Origin: Fusarium oxysporum f. sp. lycopersici 4287
Lineage: Eukaryota; Ascomycota; Sordariomycetes; Hypocreales; Nectriaceae
NCBI RefSeq assembly: GCF_000149955.1
Contig: NC_030990.1
Location: forward strand, 372,001-436,000
Direction of reading: 5' to 3'
Length of the DNA: 64,000 nt
The translations under genes and the position numbers were made by a program. The notes under the pieces are model-generated. The model was not told the DNA's origin. It saw only the letters and a list, made by a program, of their open reading frames with translations, and ran no database searches. This document shows, one piece after another, positions 34,950-46,222 of the stretch (its first letter is position 1; each line of letters opens with the position of its first letter).

Positions 34950-36186
34950 TTATTTACCAATGTTCCTCATGGCGACCTCATTATACCTATCCCCCTGCGG
35001 TTTCAAAGCATCAACCAACTTCCTCATATCCCTGATCTCCTCCTCCGTAAGCTCTATATCCCTCGACGCAAAGTTCTCTACCAAACGCTCCGGCTTCGTC
35101 GTGCCCGGGATTGAAATCATGCCCTGCGCTGCGACCCACGCAAGAGCAACCTGGGGCAATGTACACTTCTTACGCTTGGCGAGCTCGCGGAAACCATCGG
35201 CGATTCTCTTGTTGGCATAAAAGTTCTCGCCTTGCCATTTAGGAACTGTAGAATCTGTGAGCAGGTATTGGTGCATGGGGAGTGGGAAGACTGACTCTGG
35301 CGTCTGTAATCTTCGGGGGCAAAGTCTTCGGGCGTTTGGTAGGGGAAGTTCTCTACGAGCCATCCGTGGCCGAGGGGACCATAAGCTATAAACTCGATGT
35401 CGAGCTCACGGGCTGTGTCGATCAGACCGTCGGTCTCGTGGATCGTTTCGAAAGCGGAATATTCTGCTTGGACGGCGTCGATTCTGGCGACTTGTTGAGT
35501 CAGCCTTGGTGTTTTTATAGATTAAATCGGATGCTCACTTGAGTTTGCATTTCGCAGCGTCTCAGCAGAGCATTCAGATAAACCGATGTACTTTGTTTTG
35601 CCTTGTTTGCGGAGGGAATCGAGAGCAGGGATGGATTCTTCAAGTGGTGTATCTGGGGGCTTCTGTCAGCATGTACTCGGCTAGTTGACCTCGGTGAGGG
35701 TTGCTTACTTGGATCCATGCGGTGAATATAGTACAAGTCGGGAGTAAACCCTAGTCTTTCGATTGTTCCCTCGATATATGTCGTGATATGCTCAGTCGAG
35801 TTGGTCACTGATCCGTCTTCAAAAGCAGCAATACCACACTTTGATGCAACTATTACAAAGGTTAGCCAAAAACAGCCCCGAAAAAGAAAAAACGTACTGA
35901 AAATTTTATCGCGACAGTTGTGCTTTCTGATAAAGTCACCGAGGATCTTCTCATTCTTTCCAGGACCGTAAGAAACCTTGAGCCGAATGGTTAGCTGTCA
36001 TTGTTCAAGAGAGTCAACGATACGTACAGCAGTATCCCAGAATGTACAACCCTGTTCCAATGCTTCCAGCAACACGGGCTCGGCCTCATCGTAACTGAGG
36101 TCATTGCCTAGTGCGAAGCTGATGCCCATGGCACCAAAGCCTGGCGTAGGGACTTGCAAGTCTCGGAAGCGCATTGACTTGACCAT
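34950..36186 (-). CDS. aldo-keto reductase
   Basis: Six exons inferred: 36028-36186, 35898-35976, 35709-35849, 35539-35652, 35296-35490, 34950-35254; 330 aa with frame intact. The last intron is only 41 nt. The tetrad of the family is visible: D-T-A-V-S-Y near residues 50-56, K in IASKCG, H in YYIHRMD. The C-terminal half carries [14 protein letters not shown], typical of the AKR13/YakC-like group that binds NADPH. It would reduce an aldehyde or ketone. It lies in the cluster and has the TCGGGGAGCAC motif about 225 nt upstream. Confidence 0.85.
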
Positions 36187-36939
36187 TGTTGGTGTTGGCT
36201 GTGTGCACAGGATGTGGTGTCGTGTGAGGCTGACGAAATTGTACCAATTCGAATGTGAGTGGTAGTACCGTATGACGAGTTTAGCCTCTCTTTGCAAGGA
36301 ATAAGGGTATTGAAAAGCTGAAAATGAACGCTTACCGGGGTTTCCATTCCGACTACGCGACATATGGAGTGCTGATACAGTGTTTCGGCAAGCACCGGGA
36401 TTCAAATCATTTCGGGGAGCACCCGGCTATGGCGGAATGCGTTATCCCACGCTAAGCACAACCGACTTCGTGCGTGTCACCGAGACCTAACGTTAACAGA
36501 TAAGATTCACCGAATCTGGGGTAGGATCCTTGCCAGCCAAACGAGGTAGGTTACCCGCATAGTTCGCTTGAAGCCAAGACGAAAGGTCCTGCCTATTTTC
36601 TCCCAACGATGGCGCACGGAGTTTCTTAGCGGTATGGAGACGATAGCGCGTCTAGTCGCCTCAACAGTTGAATTCTCGAATTAAGAACAGTTGTTGGATA
36701 GTATTCTGTCCTCGTTGGCCATCAACAAGAAGTTGTATCTCTTGATTAACCCTCGATAGCCCTCAGCATGTACCCTATCTTGTAAGACTACTTCGTTCAC
36801 TTAGGAAGGCCTTGACAATAGATCGATATGCTAGCAGGAGGCTCAGTGATCTGTAAATTAAGTGCTACTACATAAGACTGTTGTATTAGCCAGCTATAGT
36901 TCTCTACAGACTCTTGACCAATTGTCTCAGAGAAGTCAA
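36187..36939. promoter_or_regulatory. promoter of the aldo-keto reductase gene and 3' flank of the esterase gene
   Basis: A 753-bp region. TCGGGGAGCAC at 36412-36422 is identical to 14259-14269 in front of the dienelactone hydrolase gene. The rest has no coding signal. Confidence 0.5.
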
Positions 36940-38003
36940 TCATGTTGAAGCTGGAAATGACCTTTGTAACCTAAGAGCCGCCAATTCTAGTATCGCTTGA
37001 GCAGTAGGTCCATTCCGCAACGCCTTCACAAGGCAGAAGGCATGCATCTGCCCTTCAGCCTTTATAATAGATGCATCAACCCCGAGGCCCTGTAGCCTTT
37101 GACCAAAGGCTACGCCTTCGTCAACTAGGGGGTCAACCGCTGATAGAAAGATAATGGTTGGAGGAAATTTTGACACGACATCGTCTGGGAGATGTGTTAG
37201 AGGAGAACCCAGCGCTGTTTCTCTGTCACTTTTGTTCGGGATGAACGTCTCAATCATCCAATCCATTGTCGCCTCTGGTAGGAAAGGCCCGTCCTTGAAT
37301 GTGGTGTACGAGGGATACTTCTTGTGTGTAACGGTTACGGGAGCCCAGAGAACGATCTGACCGACTGTGGCGGGCAGTTGTCTTTGCAACGACATCTGCA
37401 TCATGGCAATGGCCATGTGTCCTACAGATGATCAGCGCTTAGTCGAAGCTGGCTTATTATACACAACATACCTCCAACACTATCACCAGCCAGAGCAATG
37501 GTTTTGACCAAAAGGTTGTACCGCTTTCCATGACGAATCATATACTCCAGAACTTCATAGCTCTGCTCAAATGGGAACGGAAACGTTCTATGTGGTGCAA
37601 GCGTGTAGTCCGGAAAGACTATGGCAGCTCCAGTTCGCCGAGCCAAGTCCTCGACTAACACGGCAAACGATTTGGCACTTGCGCATATCAGCTTGATTGA
37701 CATAATTAGTATAGAAGTAAGGAGTCATGCTTACCTCCCCATGACCCAGCCGCCACCATGAGTGTAAAAGATCATTGGAAGTGGCTTGTGAACCAGAGCC
37801 TTTGGTCTAAACAGTGTCACAGATGTCGGGCCATATTCCACCCCGACTTCAATTGACTGTGTGACAATATCATTCGCTGGTTCATGGCGCTGTAACTCTT
37901 CCAGGCTCTCGAATGCCTTGTCTGGGCCCCCAAGCTGATGAGGAGCAGACAGGCCATCGATTGCGGCCGCAAACTTGGCGTTGATGGGGTCGAGGTTAAC
38001 CAT
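36940..38003 (-). CDS. alpha/beta hydrolase, hormone-sensitive-lipase family
   Basis: Exons 37735-38003, 37472-37677, 36940-37421; 318 aa. Oxyanion motif HGGGW is at 82-86, nucleophile S156 in GDSVGG (interrupted by the second intron), with candidate Asp in SAVDPLVDEG and His in GQMHAF. This is the HSL/fold-3 family of esterases and lactone hydrolases. An in-frame ATG six codons upstream is a possible alternative start. No signal peptide. It would cleave small esters or lactones and fits the catabolic theme of the cluster. Substrate unknown. Confidence 0.85.
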
Positions 38004-39517
38004 GGCCACTGAATGGACCAATGAAAGAGGCTATGAGGAATTTATCTTCGTCAACGAAGAACAGTTACACCTCAAAACACAAAACAGACTTGAGACTATA
38101 AGCCTCTCAGCGTCCCCGGCTTGAGCGCGGCATTGCTGGATTTCATGGGATTAGGTTCGGAGGTTCCATTTAGTTGCCGGAGGTTCCCCAGTTCCCCGGT
38201 ATCTCTACGCTTTCATGCCATTGCGTGGAGTCTTCCCCGCATCCGTGGTGTACGCTAAAGAAAAGGGCCCTTACTTATCTTGATAAGGTTCGGCTTGCCA
38301 TCTGGGGAGTGTCAGTAATGTCAGGCTGGATGTTGCTTGGCGCGGTACAATCCCTGGGAGCGGACACTGTGGAGATGACAAGACCTCATGACGGTACTAG
38401 TGTTGGGTATTGCTTCTGGCCATTGGATACCTTGACAAGAGCATCAATTCCGGCGGGACCTTACAAGGGCCGTTTCGACAGTGACTGGAATACATAAATG
38501 AACTTTCAGTCATACCATTCTAGCTAGTGAGCCGTAAACATGTTCCACGCAAAGCTTGAATGGATGTCTTACTTGGCGGTGTATCAATACAGGGCTTACA
38601 TGCCAAGTTGGAAACTCTAAAGGTGGCAAGTTCATATGTCCCTAGCACCAAGCTCCTGATTTACTGTCTCTGGGATCCGACCTTTCAGACGGTCCTTTCC
38701 TTATGCAACTCTTGACATTGAACCCTGGACTAGCACAGACCCCAAACGGCCACATTTACTAGCCCAAGGTCTGCTTTTCTGGGTATGCAAACAATAAAAA
38801 GCCGCCTGAACCGACGAGAGCCATAGCCTAGAGAATAATAAACCTAACTTGAATGGTAGCCGATGAAGCCGAACATATGCTTAGACTAAGATAGAGTCAA
38901 CGATACAATATATCAAGCCTTTATCAGGTAACCACGAGTAACCGTAATCCGCCAAAGCTTCAAGTGAAGTTACGTCTAAGCGAGATTCTGGGGTCGTCTA
39001 ACCGACTCCCACGGACCAGATACCGGGTTCGCGGTCGGATATCCCGACATCCCAGACTTGACCCCGGTAGCGAGTCTAGCCCACTACAATGCCCCATGAT
39101 GAATGGCCGTTATTATGGTATCAGATTAGGAGATAGAGGTTATCTTTCATACCTGGTATCAAGATGCCGGAGCTCCTGTAAGATGAGCTACTCTTCAGGC
39201 TTCTCGAATCTGTATACATACAAATGTGTAGTATATACCTATAACTCCAGCGCGCTCATTGGTCGGGGAGATGTGCTTTTTCTTGCTTACTCGCTGTAGG
39301 CTGCTTTTATGCTCACCCCCCAATCCGAGTCAGTGGCTTATCCCATCGGTTGGGATCCATCATTTTGTAGTTATCTCTCTAGCGACAGAGCTAAGGCTGC
39401 CCCGCTTTACCCCAGCATTGCAACAGCCCATACACTGACTCCCTAGCCCAGTCAGGTATAAATACCACTATTCACTTCTTCATCCCATCATCTCCAAGCT
39501 GCACTCATCTTCCGACA
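38004..39517. promoter_or_regulatory. divergent 1.5-kb region, esterase / permease
   Basis: TCCCCGG at 38193-38199 with GGTTCCCC and GCCGG words lies just upstream of the esterase gene. CCCCGC and TACCCC at about 39400 lie upstream of the permease. No gene is supported; a 107-aa frame at 38174-38497 has no motif. Confidence 0.45.
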
Positions 39518-41101
39518 ATGGCGTCTCCAACAATTTCTTCCATGGACCAGTATACATCTTCCTCCAAAGACGAGAAGATCTCACCGCATCATGGTGAGGC
39601 TGGTAGTTCTGATACCGAGAAGGGAGAGTCGAGGGAGGTCTTTCAGGAGAACGTCGATGGAGTTGAGTTCAGAACCGTCAGTTGGCAGCGCGCTACTGTG
39701 GTGTTTCTCAAGATCAACTTCGCGATGAGTATCCTTGCCATCCCTGGTGCTCTTGGTGCGCTAGGCTCTGTCGGAGGATCTCTGTGCATCGTTGGATACA
39801 CTTCGCTCAACGTTTGTAAGTACATGCATGAAGCCTTGGAGCTTGACTAACGGTTTTCCATTTAGATACCGCTCTCGTTCTTGGCGATTTCAAGCATAAT
39901 CATACCGAATGCCACAGTAAGCAGCAAAGCCCCGACCGAGATTGAACAGTCGCTTATACCTGTCCAGCACTAGCTGATATGATGGGCCTCATCTGGGGTC
40001 GTTGGGGTCGTGAACTTGTCGGTGTACAGATCATCGTCGCTCAAGTCCTCATCTCTGCAGGCGGCATAGTCACATCAGCTATCGGTCTCAACGCACTATC
40101 AGATCATGGAGCATGCACCGTCGTCTTCGCCCTCGTCTCCGCTATCCTCATCACGCTCTTCTCGTCGATACGCACATTCGCCCGTCTAGGTTGGCTAACC
40201 TGGTTTGGCTTCATCACATTCGTCCTCGGAGTTTTTATCTTCGTTGTCGCTGTGACGCAAGTCGACAGGCCAGCTGCAGCTCCTAAAACGGGCGACTTCG
40301 AGCTCGGCTGGGCACCAATTGCGTATCCGAGCTTTGTTGTCGGTATGATCAACGCGACAAATATCTTCATCAGTACCTGCGGCTCTTCCATGTTCTTACC
40401 TGTCATATCTGAGATGAAGAGACCGCATGATTATCGCAAGGCTTGTCTTGTGGCTGGCTTCATTGTCGGAGCCATGTATCTCTCTTTCAGCCTTGTTATT
40501 TACAGATGGTGCGGAACTTGGATCTCAACGCCGGCTTTTGGCAGTGCCGGTCCTCTCATCAAGAAGATCGCTTACGGAGTCTCTTTACCCGGACTTATTC
40601 TCGGCGTTGGCATCTATCAGCATGTCGCTGCCAAATATGCCTTTGTCCGCATATTACGAGACTCTGAGCACCTGCAGGCCAATACATTTACTCACTGGAG
40701 CACTTGGCTTGGTATCAACCTGGCCCTGGGAACTGCAGCCTTCATCGTGGCGGAGGCGGTGCCGATCTTGAACTATCTTCTCGGCTTGGCCGGTTCTCTT
40801 TGCTTTGCGCCATTTAGCCTGGTATTTCCTGCGCTACTGTGGATGTATGACTTCAAGAGCTACAAGACTGGGACGCTGGGCCAGAAGGTTAAGTACGCCT
40901 TGCATGTGCTCATTATGATTCTTGGTTTCTATATGATTGTGGCTGGCACGTAAGTACTGACTGATTCTCTATTTCCTTCCGTGTGATGTACTAACCAGAC
41001 ATTCCAGTTACTCTGTTGGCATTTTGATCAAAGAGGCATTTGACACTGGGGCAATTGCCAAGGTCTTTGACTGTGCGGACAATTCGGGTTTCGTGCAGTA
41101 A
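39518..41101 (+). CDS. amino-acid permease (AAAP / Aa_trans family)
   Basis: Four exons inferred: 39518-39815, 39866-39916, 39968-40949, 41008-41101; 474 aa. A hydrophilic, Ser/Glu-rich N-terminus of about 65 residues is followed by about eleven hydrophobic helices. The first ([22 protein letters not shown]) is typical of the family, close to fungal neutral/aromatic amino-acid permeases. It is probably in the plasma membrane as a proton symporter. In this cluster it might import an amino-aromatic substrate, but that is inference. The second exon is only 51 nt. Confidence 0.85.
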
Positions 41102-41544
41102 GATCGCACTGGTTGTACGGGTCACATGCCAAGTCATGTTCTAGCTTACGATCTGGTTTTACAATAAGAGATGGACCACGGATAAAAGATGAGCAGAGGC
41201 GCTAGCCTTTGTAAATCTTTTTATGTAACGTGTAGCTTAGACAGAGTTGCCAAACAATAATTCATCTCCTTTATCTTCATATGTACTGTCTGTTCAATTG
41301 CCCATAGACTGGTTTTGTCGTCCTCACCTACGATTCCGGCCGTCTCGCGCGTGACATGAATCGTCATATGCTGTGTTGTAGTCTTTCAAAATGGTCTATG
41401 TCTAAGATAGTTCGAACCTCCTGCCAACTTCATCCTGATTAAATAACAAACGGGAACATTAGATACAGAATGGGGATCAGCGTCATAAAGCAGGATCACT
41501 TTTAATTTGAAAATACTGCTCTTCGAAGGAGTGTACATTATGAC
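41102..41544. other. convergent 3' flanks
   Basis: A 443-bp spacer between convergent genes. No coding signal. Confidence 0.4.
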
Positions 41545-43230
41545 CTAATCTATCTCTATCTTAAGCCTCCCAATACCACGATCAACACAAGCCTGTAATG
41601 CCCGCCCCTTTTCTTTCTCAAGCAGCGCCGTGCTCTTATAGTCAACCTTCCCCTCGCAAACTGCAACTTTACAAGCACCGCAAGCTCCAGACTTACACGA
41701 GTACAATATATCAAACCCCGCGTCGTTGAGCACGTCTAGTAGGGTCTTGTTCGGAGGAACCGTCATCGTTTCGTGTCTGTTGGAATCCGGCTCATCGACT
41801 TGGACTTCAAAGGCATCTCCCAGATCGCCACCTCCACCATTGCCAAAATCTTCGAAATGTAGCATACGGTCTGGATACCCAAATTCATTGGCAATATTTG
41901 CACATTCTTTCATCATGCCTGAAGGTCCACAGGAGAATATGCGTGCGTTGTATGTTCCATTATAACCGGGCTTCGGTATGGCGTTTCTAATATCGAGTCG
42001 TTCACCGTCTGATCGACAATACAAAGCGATTTTGTTTTTGGGAAGTTGATCGAGAAAGGCGGCCTCTTCAAGACTTCGAACGGCGTAATGTAAATGGTAT
42101 GGTAGGCCTTTGCTCTCCCAGTCACGCATCGATGGGAGGAAAGCTGTTATCCCGATCCCTCCAACAATCAGGATACGCGTCAAGCTCTGGTCGCATTTAT
42201 CGTCGTTTTCTCGTGCAGAAGGGTTTGTCCCAGGGAACATTGCAATCTCGTCGCCGATCTTCAACTCGTTGTGTAGATAGGCTGAACCTCCTCGTGATTG
42301 TCGATCGAGCGACACGCCCAGGCTAAACTTATAGATATCGCCGTCTACAATCGAGTAAGAGCGCTCGAATTCTTTTTCGCTTCCGAATGTGATCTGGGCA
42401 AAGGCGTAAGGGTCGAACGCGGGGTTGACAAGAGTCACAGGCTCTTTCAAGGCAAATGTGAGCTTCCTAACACGCTGAGCGACAAGGCGAGCGTCGACCA
42501 GAGTGTATGTCTTTGGAGCACTCCTCAATCTCTCTTTTGCAATATCCAGAAAGAGATCTGTCATAGGAAGCTGTGTACATTCCGCCAGCAGATTCAGGGA
42601 GACATCCCTTGCTCTGATGACACGCTGAACGTTCAACACAGACCACTTGGGATATGGTCGATCTAGCAAAGAGATTGTGTCTCCTTTGCAAATATTGCCT
42701 GTCTTCAAGACTCGCATGTTCCAGCCTGCTCGTCCTGTTCGTATCGTTCGTTTTAGGGCTCGCGGCCATTTGAATCGGGAGTTGAGTTTGAAGCATGGAT
42801 GTCGTGGTTCGCTGACTTCGAGAACAACGTCTTTACCGAGCTGGTATGTGTCGCCAATACACACATTGTCGTCATTCATGTTCGTCGTGACAAGATTCTC
42901 GCCGTATGCTCCGACATCGTATAGATCTGGCTCTGGTGGGTTCTCGGCTCGCCAGTCTGGGTAATGATCTGGGTTATACTGATGCACTGCGCGTTCTGTG
43001 CCGCCGTGTCTGCTGGAAGCGTGTTCGTCGCCCAGCACACCAGTCGCGCTACAGAATATTGGTCCGTCATGTCGCTGTTTGTAGATAGCAGATGTGATCT
43101 CGCCTCCTAGGGCGCCTTTCTTGACTCTTCCTGCTCTGACTTGCAAAAGAACCCCTGGCTTAGGAATAGGGGCAGTATCCAGATGTGATACAGTCTCCTT
43201 AGGAATATTCGTTGTCGATGGAACTCCCAT
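41545..43230 (-). CDS. MOSC domain - FAD/NAD reductase - 2Fe-2S ferredoxin fusion
   Basis: A single-exon 561-aa protein with three parts. The N-terminal MOSC domain (about residues 28-200) shows GVLGDEHASSRHGGTERAVH and GAYGENL, as in YiiM-type proteins, and a candidate ligand C146 in EPRHPCFKLN. The middle part is a ferredoxin-reductase module of the phthalate-dioxygenase-reductase/VanB type (FERSYSIV FMN/FAD motif; LIVGGIGITAFLPS for NAD). The C-terminal plant-type 2Fe-2S domain has C512, C517, C520 and C548. The chain would carry electrons from NAD(P)H to the MOSC site. MOSC proteins such as YcbX and mARC reduce N-hydroxylated compounds; benzoxazinoids are cyclic hydroxamic acids. That link is inference. 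Confidence 0.87.
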   Translation of the reverse strand: MGVPSTTNIPKETVSHLDTAPIPKPGVLLQVRAGRVKKGALGGEITSAIYKQRHDGPIFCSATGVLGDEHASSRHGGTERAVHQYNPDHYPDWRAENPPEPDLYDVGAYGENLVTTNMNDDNVCIGDTYQLGKDVVLEVSEPRHPCFKLNSRFKWPRALKRTIRTGRAGWNMRVLKTGNICKGDTISLLDRPYPKWSVLNVQRVIRARDVSLNLLAECTQLPMTDLFLDIAKERLRSAPKTYTLVDARLVAQRVRKLTFALKEPVTLVNPAFDPYAFAQITFGSEKEFERSYSIVDGDIYKFSLGVSLDRQSRGGSAYLHNELKIGDEIAMFPGTNPSARENDDKCDQSLTRILIVGGIGITAFLPSMRDWESKGLPYHLHYAVRSLEEAAFLDQLPKNKIALYCRSDGERLDIRNAIPKPGYNGTYNARIFSCGPSGMMKECANIANEFGYPDRMLHFEDFGNGGGGDLGDAFEVQVDEPDSNRHETMTVPPNKTLLDVLNDAGFDILYSCKSGACGACKVAVCEGKVDYKSTALLEKEKGRALQACVDRGIGRLKIEID

Positions 43231-44258
43231 TGCATTAAAAATTATCCAAAAGAATTACAATCCGTATTGTTTAGCCGTTACATACTCTCGTAATATGAAC
43301 CCTTCTTCATAAAAGCGTGTACCAACATGTGTAGGTATCTCCACTTTTCATTACCCGACAGTTACGCGAAGGTTCCGATGAGACCGGGTAGCATACGGAA
43401 ACTTCCACGATGCTTAATTGCATGGATCAGCTTGTTGAACCAGTGCTCTTGTCCAATTAATCTCGGAATGACTAATACTACCTCTCGTTGCAGAAATGGG
43501 AAGTGGGACGAAATTCGGAATTGTGGCGAGGCAACAGCAAAGATTTCGCCAGCTACAGGGTACGCCATATGCTGGAACGACAGGCTCGACAAGACCCAGT
43601 AGTCACATAAGTCACATAAAGGCACCATGATCAATGCGATGGAATACAGATACTATGGAACCCGAGATGAATCAAGACTGGTACTAGCCATGAAAATAGC
43701 GATATGAGTCAAGGATGCAAGTAAAGACATATTTTAAAGACAGATATATCTAACACAACATGTAGCGGCAACCTAGTATGCTTATTGATTAAAATGTGCT
43801 GTTAGAACATATAGCTCTATGACAATCCACTAGCCATATATCCTGTGTTGTTGGGCTCAAGTCTTACCATACTGGCAAAAGTATAAAAGGCTTGTTCAAA
43901 GTATAGGCCACGAGAAGCCACAATCAGAAGCACGGCAGTTCAAAGTGTCAGTTCATTCCTGTGAAGTCGGTGGAGTTGACGCAAGGCAATTCCGTGGAGA
44001 CAACGCTCGAGCAACGCAGCTACCAGGAATGGAGTGGATAGATTCATTTCCTGGCTTCAGAATATTGTTTTATTACCTTTGTAATACATGATCAGAGAGT
44101 CGGATCATGTTCTAGTTGGCTTATGTATCGAAGGCGCGGTGATAAAGTGATGGATGAAGACTGAACGTAAAAAGGGGTTCTTTTCCTTCTCAAATATAAT
44201 CCAGACTTTTATCAAGCACACTTTACCTTCTATCTCCCCTTCGATACAGATAATAATA
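43231..44258. other. 1-kb intergenic region
   Basis: Promoters of divergent genes. A tRNA or other gene was not found. Small frames at 43327-43634 have no motif. Confidence 0.35.
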
Positions 44259-44681
44259 ATGGAAGTTACTATTAAGGCACTGGCCCTTGGCCTCTTTCTT
44301 GCCCAAGCGGCAAATGGGTACATATACTCCCACCGATTTCATTGTATTAACATCCGTACTGATACAACAGATAAGTTCAAAGGACCATAGTAGTCACAAC
44401 TGCTGCTTGAACACTCCTGAAGGATGGATTTCCCGAAATGATTGGACCAATGCTGTCTGTGCCATGCGCTGGGGATCTGTTGTAAGTAGCCCCCTTACAA
44501 TCTTGGAGTAAACGTTTGACAAGAGCATCAGGCGACATTTGATGGTGTTAAATGCATCCAGAAACCAGGCAACGTCATAAGCGGTGATGACTTTTATACC
44601 AGGTGCAAGTTGTATGGGGCAACTAATGGTTATGGGCCTGAGTGGGAGAAGGGCGCAGGATATCGCGGTACTTGCTCTTAG
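44259..44681 (+). CDS. small secreted cysteine-rich protein
   Basis: Exons 44259-44317, 44376-44481, 44532-44681; 104 aa. A signal peptide (ALALGLFLAQAANG) precedes a mature part of about 84 residues with six cysteines (NCC, AVC, VKC, TRC, GTC). The first acceptor is inferred to be ATAAG at 44375, because the CAG six bases earlier puts the frame out. It resembles candidate fungal effectors or antimicrobial proteins in size and cysteine content. No family is recognised. Confidence 0.6.
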
Positions 44682-44971
44682 GCTTGCACGTCTGTAGCTC
44701 CGACAGGGTTTTCAACGGCTAATACAATTTCCCCTAGTTGTGTTAGAATAGAGGTATCGCATTCAGATAATAATCTTGCTCCAGAAATCAAGCTGGTGTG
44801 CCCTTGCCAATCCCTCCGCCTAAAATTGTGACAGGGGTTCTTAGTCGTGTTGGTCCTGTTACGTTGGATGCCTAATAACTCGTGCCGCCATTTTCTTTCC
44901 CCTCTTTCGGCTTTTTTAGCACTTCCTCGAACAGAAGACTTATCAGCCAAACCATCCTACCAAAAGCAATA

Positions 44972-45850
44972 ATGCCAACAGACATGGAGTCGATAGAATC
45001 CTGCGGGCTGCCGTACGACGTCCTGTTCGAGGATGCGTCGCAGGACTATACGACACCGCTGCCGACTCCAAATGACATAGAGAGCAGGGAAATCATTCCT
45101 AATAGAGAATGAGGTGCCAATGTTGTCAAAATATAGCAGAGATTTATCATGAAATTCGGTAGAAATGTCCGACCAATCGAAGCCATTAACATGCTCTACG
45201 TAGCAAAGCACACTACGATACCGGTACCTAGGGTCTACGCAATCTATCGAAGAAAAGAGGACAAGAAAATCATCACCTGCATTCTCATGGAATATATACC
45301 GGGTAAGTCACTGATGGACCTGTGGAGCGATATCGATCCGACGTGCAAGGCTTCAATTGCCCGTACTCTTCGCACATATTTGGATGAGCTTCGGTAATTG
45401 AAACACCCTGAGTACTTTGGCACAACCCACGGTGGTCCACCAAATATACACTTGTTCATGCAAGATGATATTACAGGGCCATTGAAGAGCGAAAGAGAGT
45501 TCGTCGATGCTATTATTCAATCATACGCCATTCAGCTTGGCCCAAGAGGAGCCCAAAAGGTTCGGTACTACCAACGAGTTCTTCCAGCCATCTTCAACGG
45601 TGACAATAGTTCCATATTCTCACATAACGACCTCCAAAGGAAGAACATCATGGTATTAGACGATGGGTCGTTGGTTATAATCGACTGGGAGTATGCGTCG
45701 TGGAGTCCTGTTTACTGTGAGTATTTTGTGGCTATGTTTTGATGTCTCGCTTGGACTGATGACTGGCATGAGTACGTTGGTCAAGCTCTGGATGAGTATC
45801 CTAATGAGTATTTATGGTTTGCAATTATGCATCGGGAAATGTGGTGTTGA
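44972..45850 (+). pseudogene. aminoglycoside-phosphotransferase-like (APH) pseudogene with four in-frame stops
   Basis: One continuous frame carries the APH/choline-kinase fold: MKFGRNVRPIEAINMLYVAKHT, CILMEYIPGKSLMDLW, catalytic loop SHNDLQRKN, metal motif IIDWEYASW, and WTDDWHEYVGQALDEYPNEYLW at the end. It is cut by TGA (45110-45112), TAG (45134-45136), TAA (45395-45397) and TGA (45740-45742). Each is one transition from a sense codon: CGA, CAG, CAA, TGG. There are no frameshifts, so the damage is all point mutation, which fits RIP. The family phosphorylates small molecules; fungal copies are numerous and mostly uncharacterised. Confidence 0.8.
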
Positions 45851-46222
45851 AGAACAGGTTCGAGATGCCGGACGAGGTGCAGCAAGCAATTATTAGTCTG
45901 ACTTCGGAGCTTCCGCTCCAATCTCTCTGGTCAACAAGTTAGATGCATTGGTAGTAAGCCCGAGGCCATCACGGGGTCGGCGCTAATGTGGAGCGGAGAT
46001 ATTCGTATGACCCCTGGAAGCTATGCGTTACTAGCCATGAAATATTTTTCTCGGGGTCGGGGTTAAAATAGATCGGGGATATCGGTGCATTCTCCCTGCA
46101 AGCTTTGCAGTGACTCATGCGACTTACCTCAATCTTCATCTCCTACTATAAATTGCGCCTATATCTTCATCAAACAAGCCCTTTCTAACTGACTTCTAAA
46201 TACGAAAATTGGTAGAACTACG
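45851..46222. repeat. diverged tandem repeat in the MFS promoter
   Basis: About 45973-46040 and 46052-46119 align along their length. Each copy begins CGGGGTCGG, has a CGG-rich middle then GATAT, and ends in an AAGCT...CATG segment. The copies carry CGGGG/TCGGGGA words (for example at 46071-46077) like the core cluster promoters. They lie 100-250 nt before the transporter ATG. Confidence 0.55.

Noticed and set aside
35255..35363. N-terminal part of a 137-aa frame starting MARRELPL as a separate gene
   Set aside because: It reads through a 41-nt intron of the aldo-keto reductase. Splicing gives [17 protein letters not shown].
45149..45166. 16-nt identity (TCATGAAATTCGGTAG) with the MITE terminal repeat
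   Set aside because: It falls in the conserved MKFGRNV part of the APH frame and has no partner repeat, so it is probably chance.
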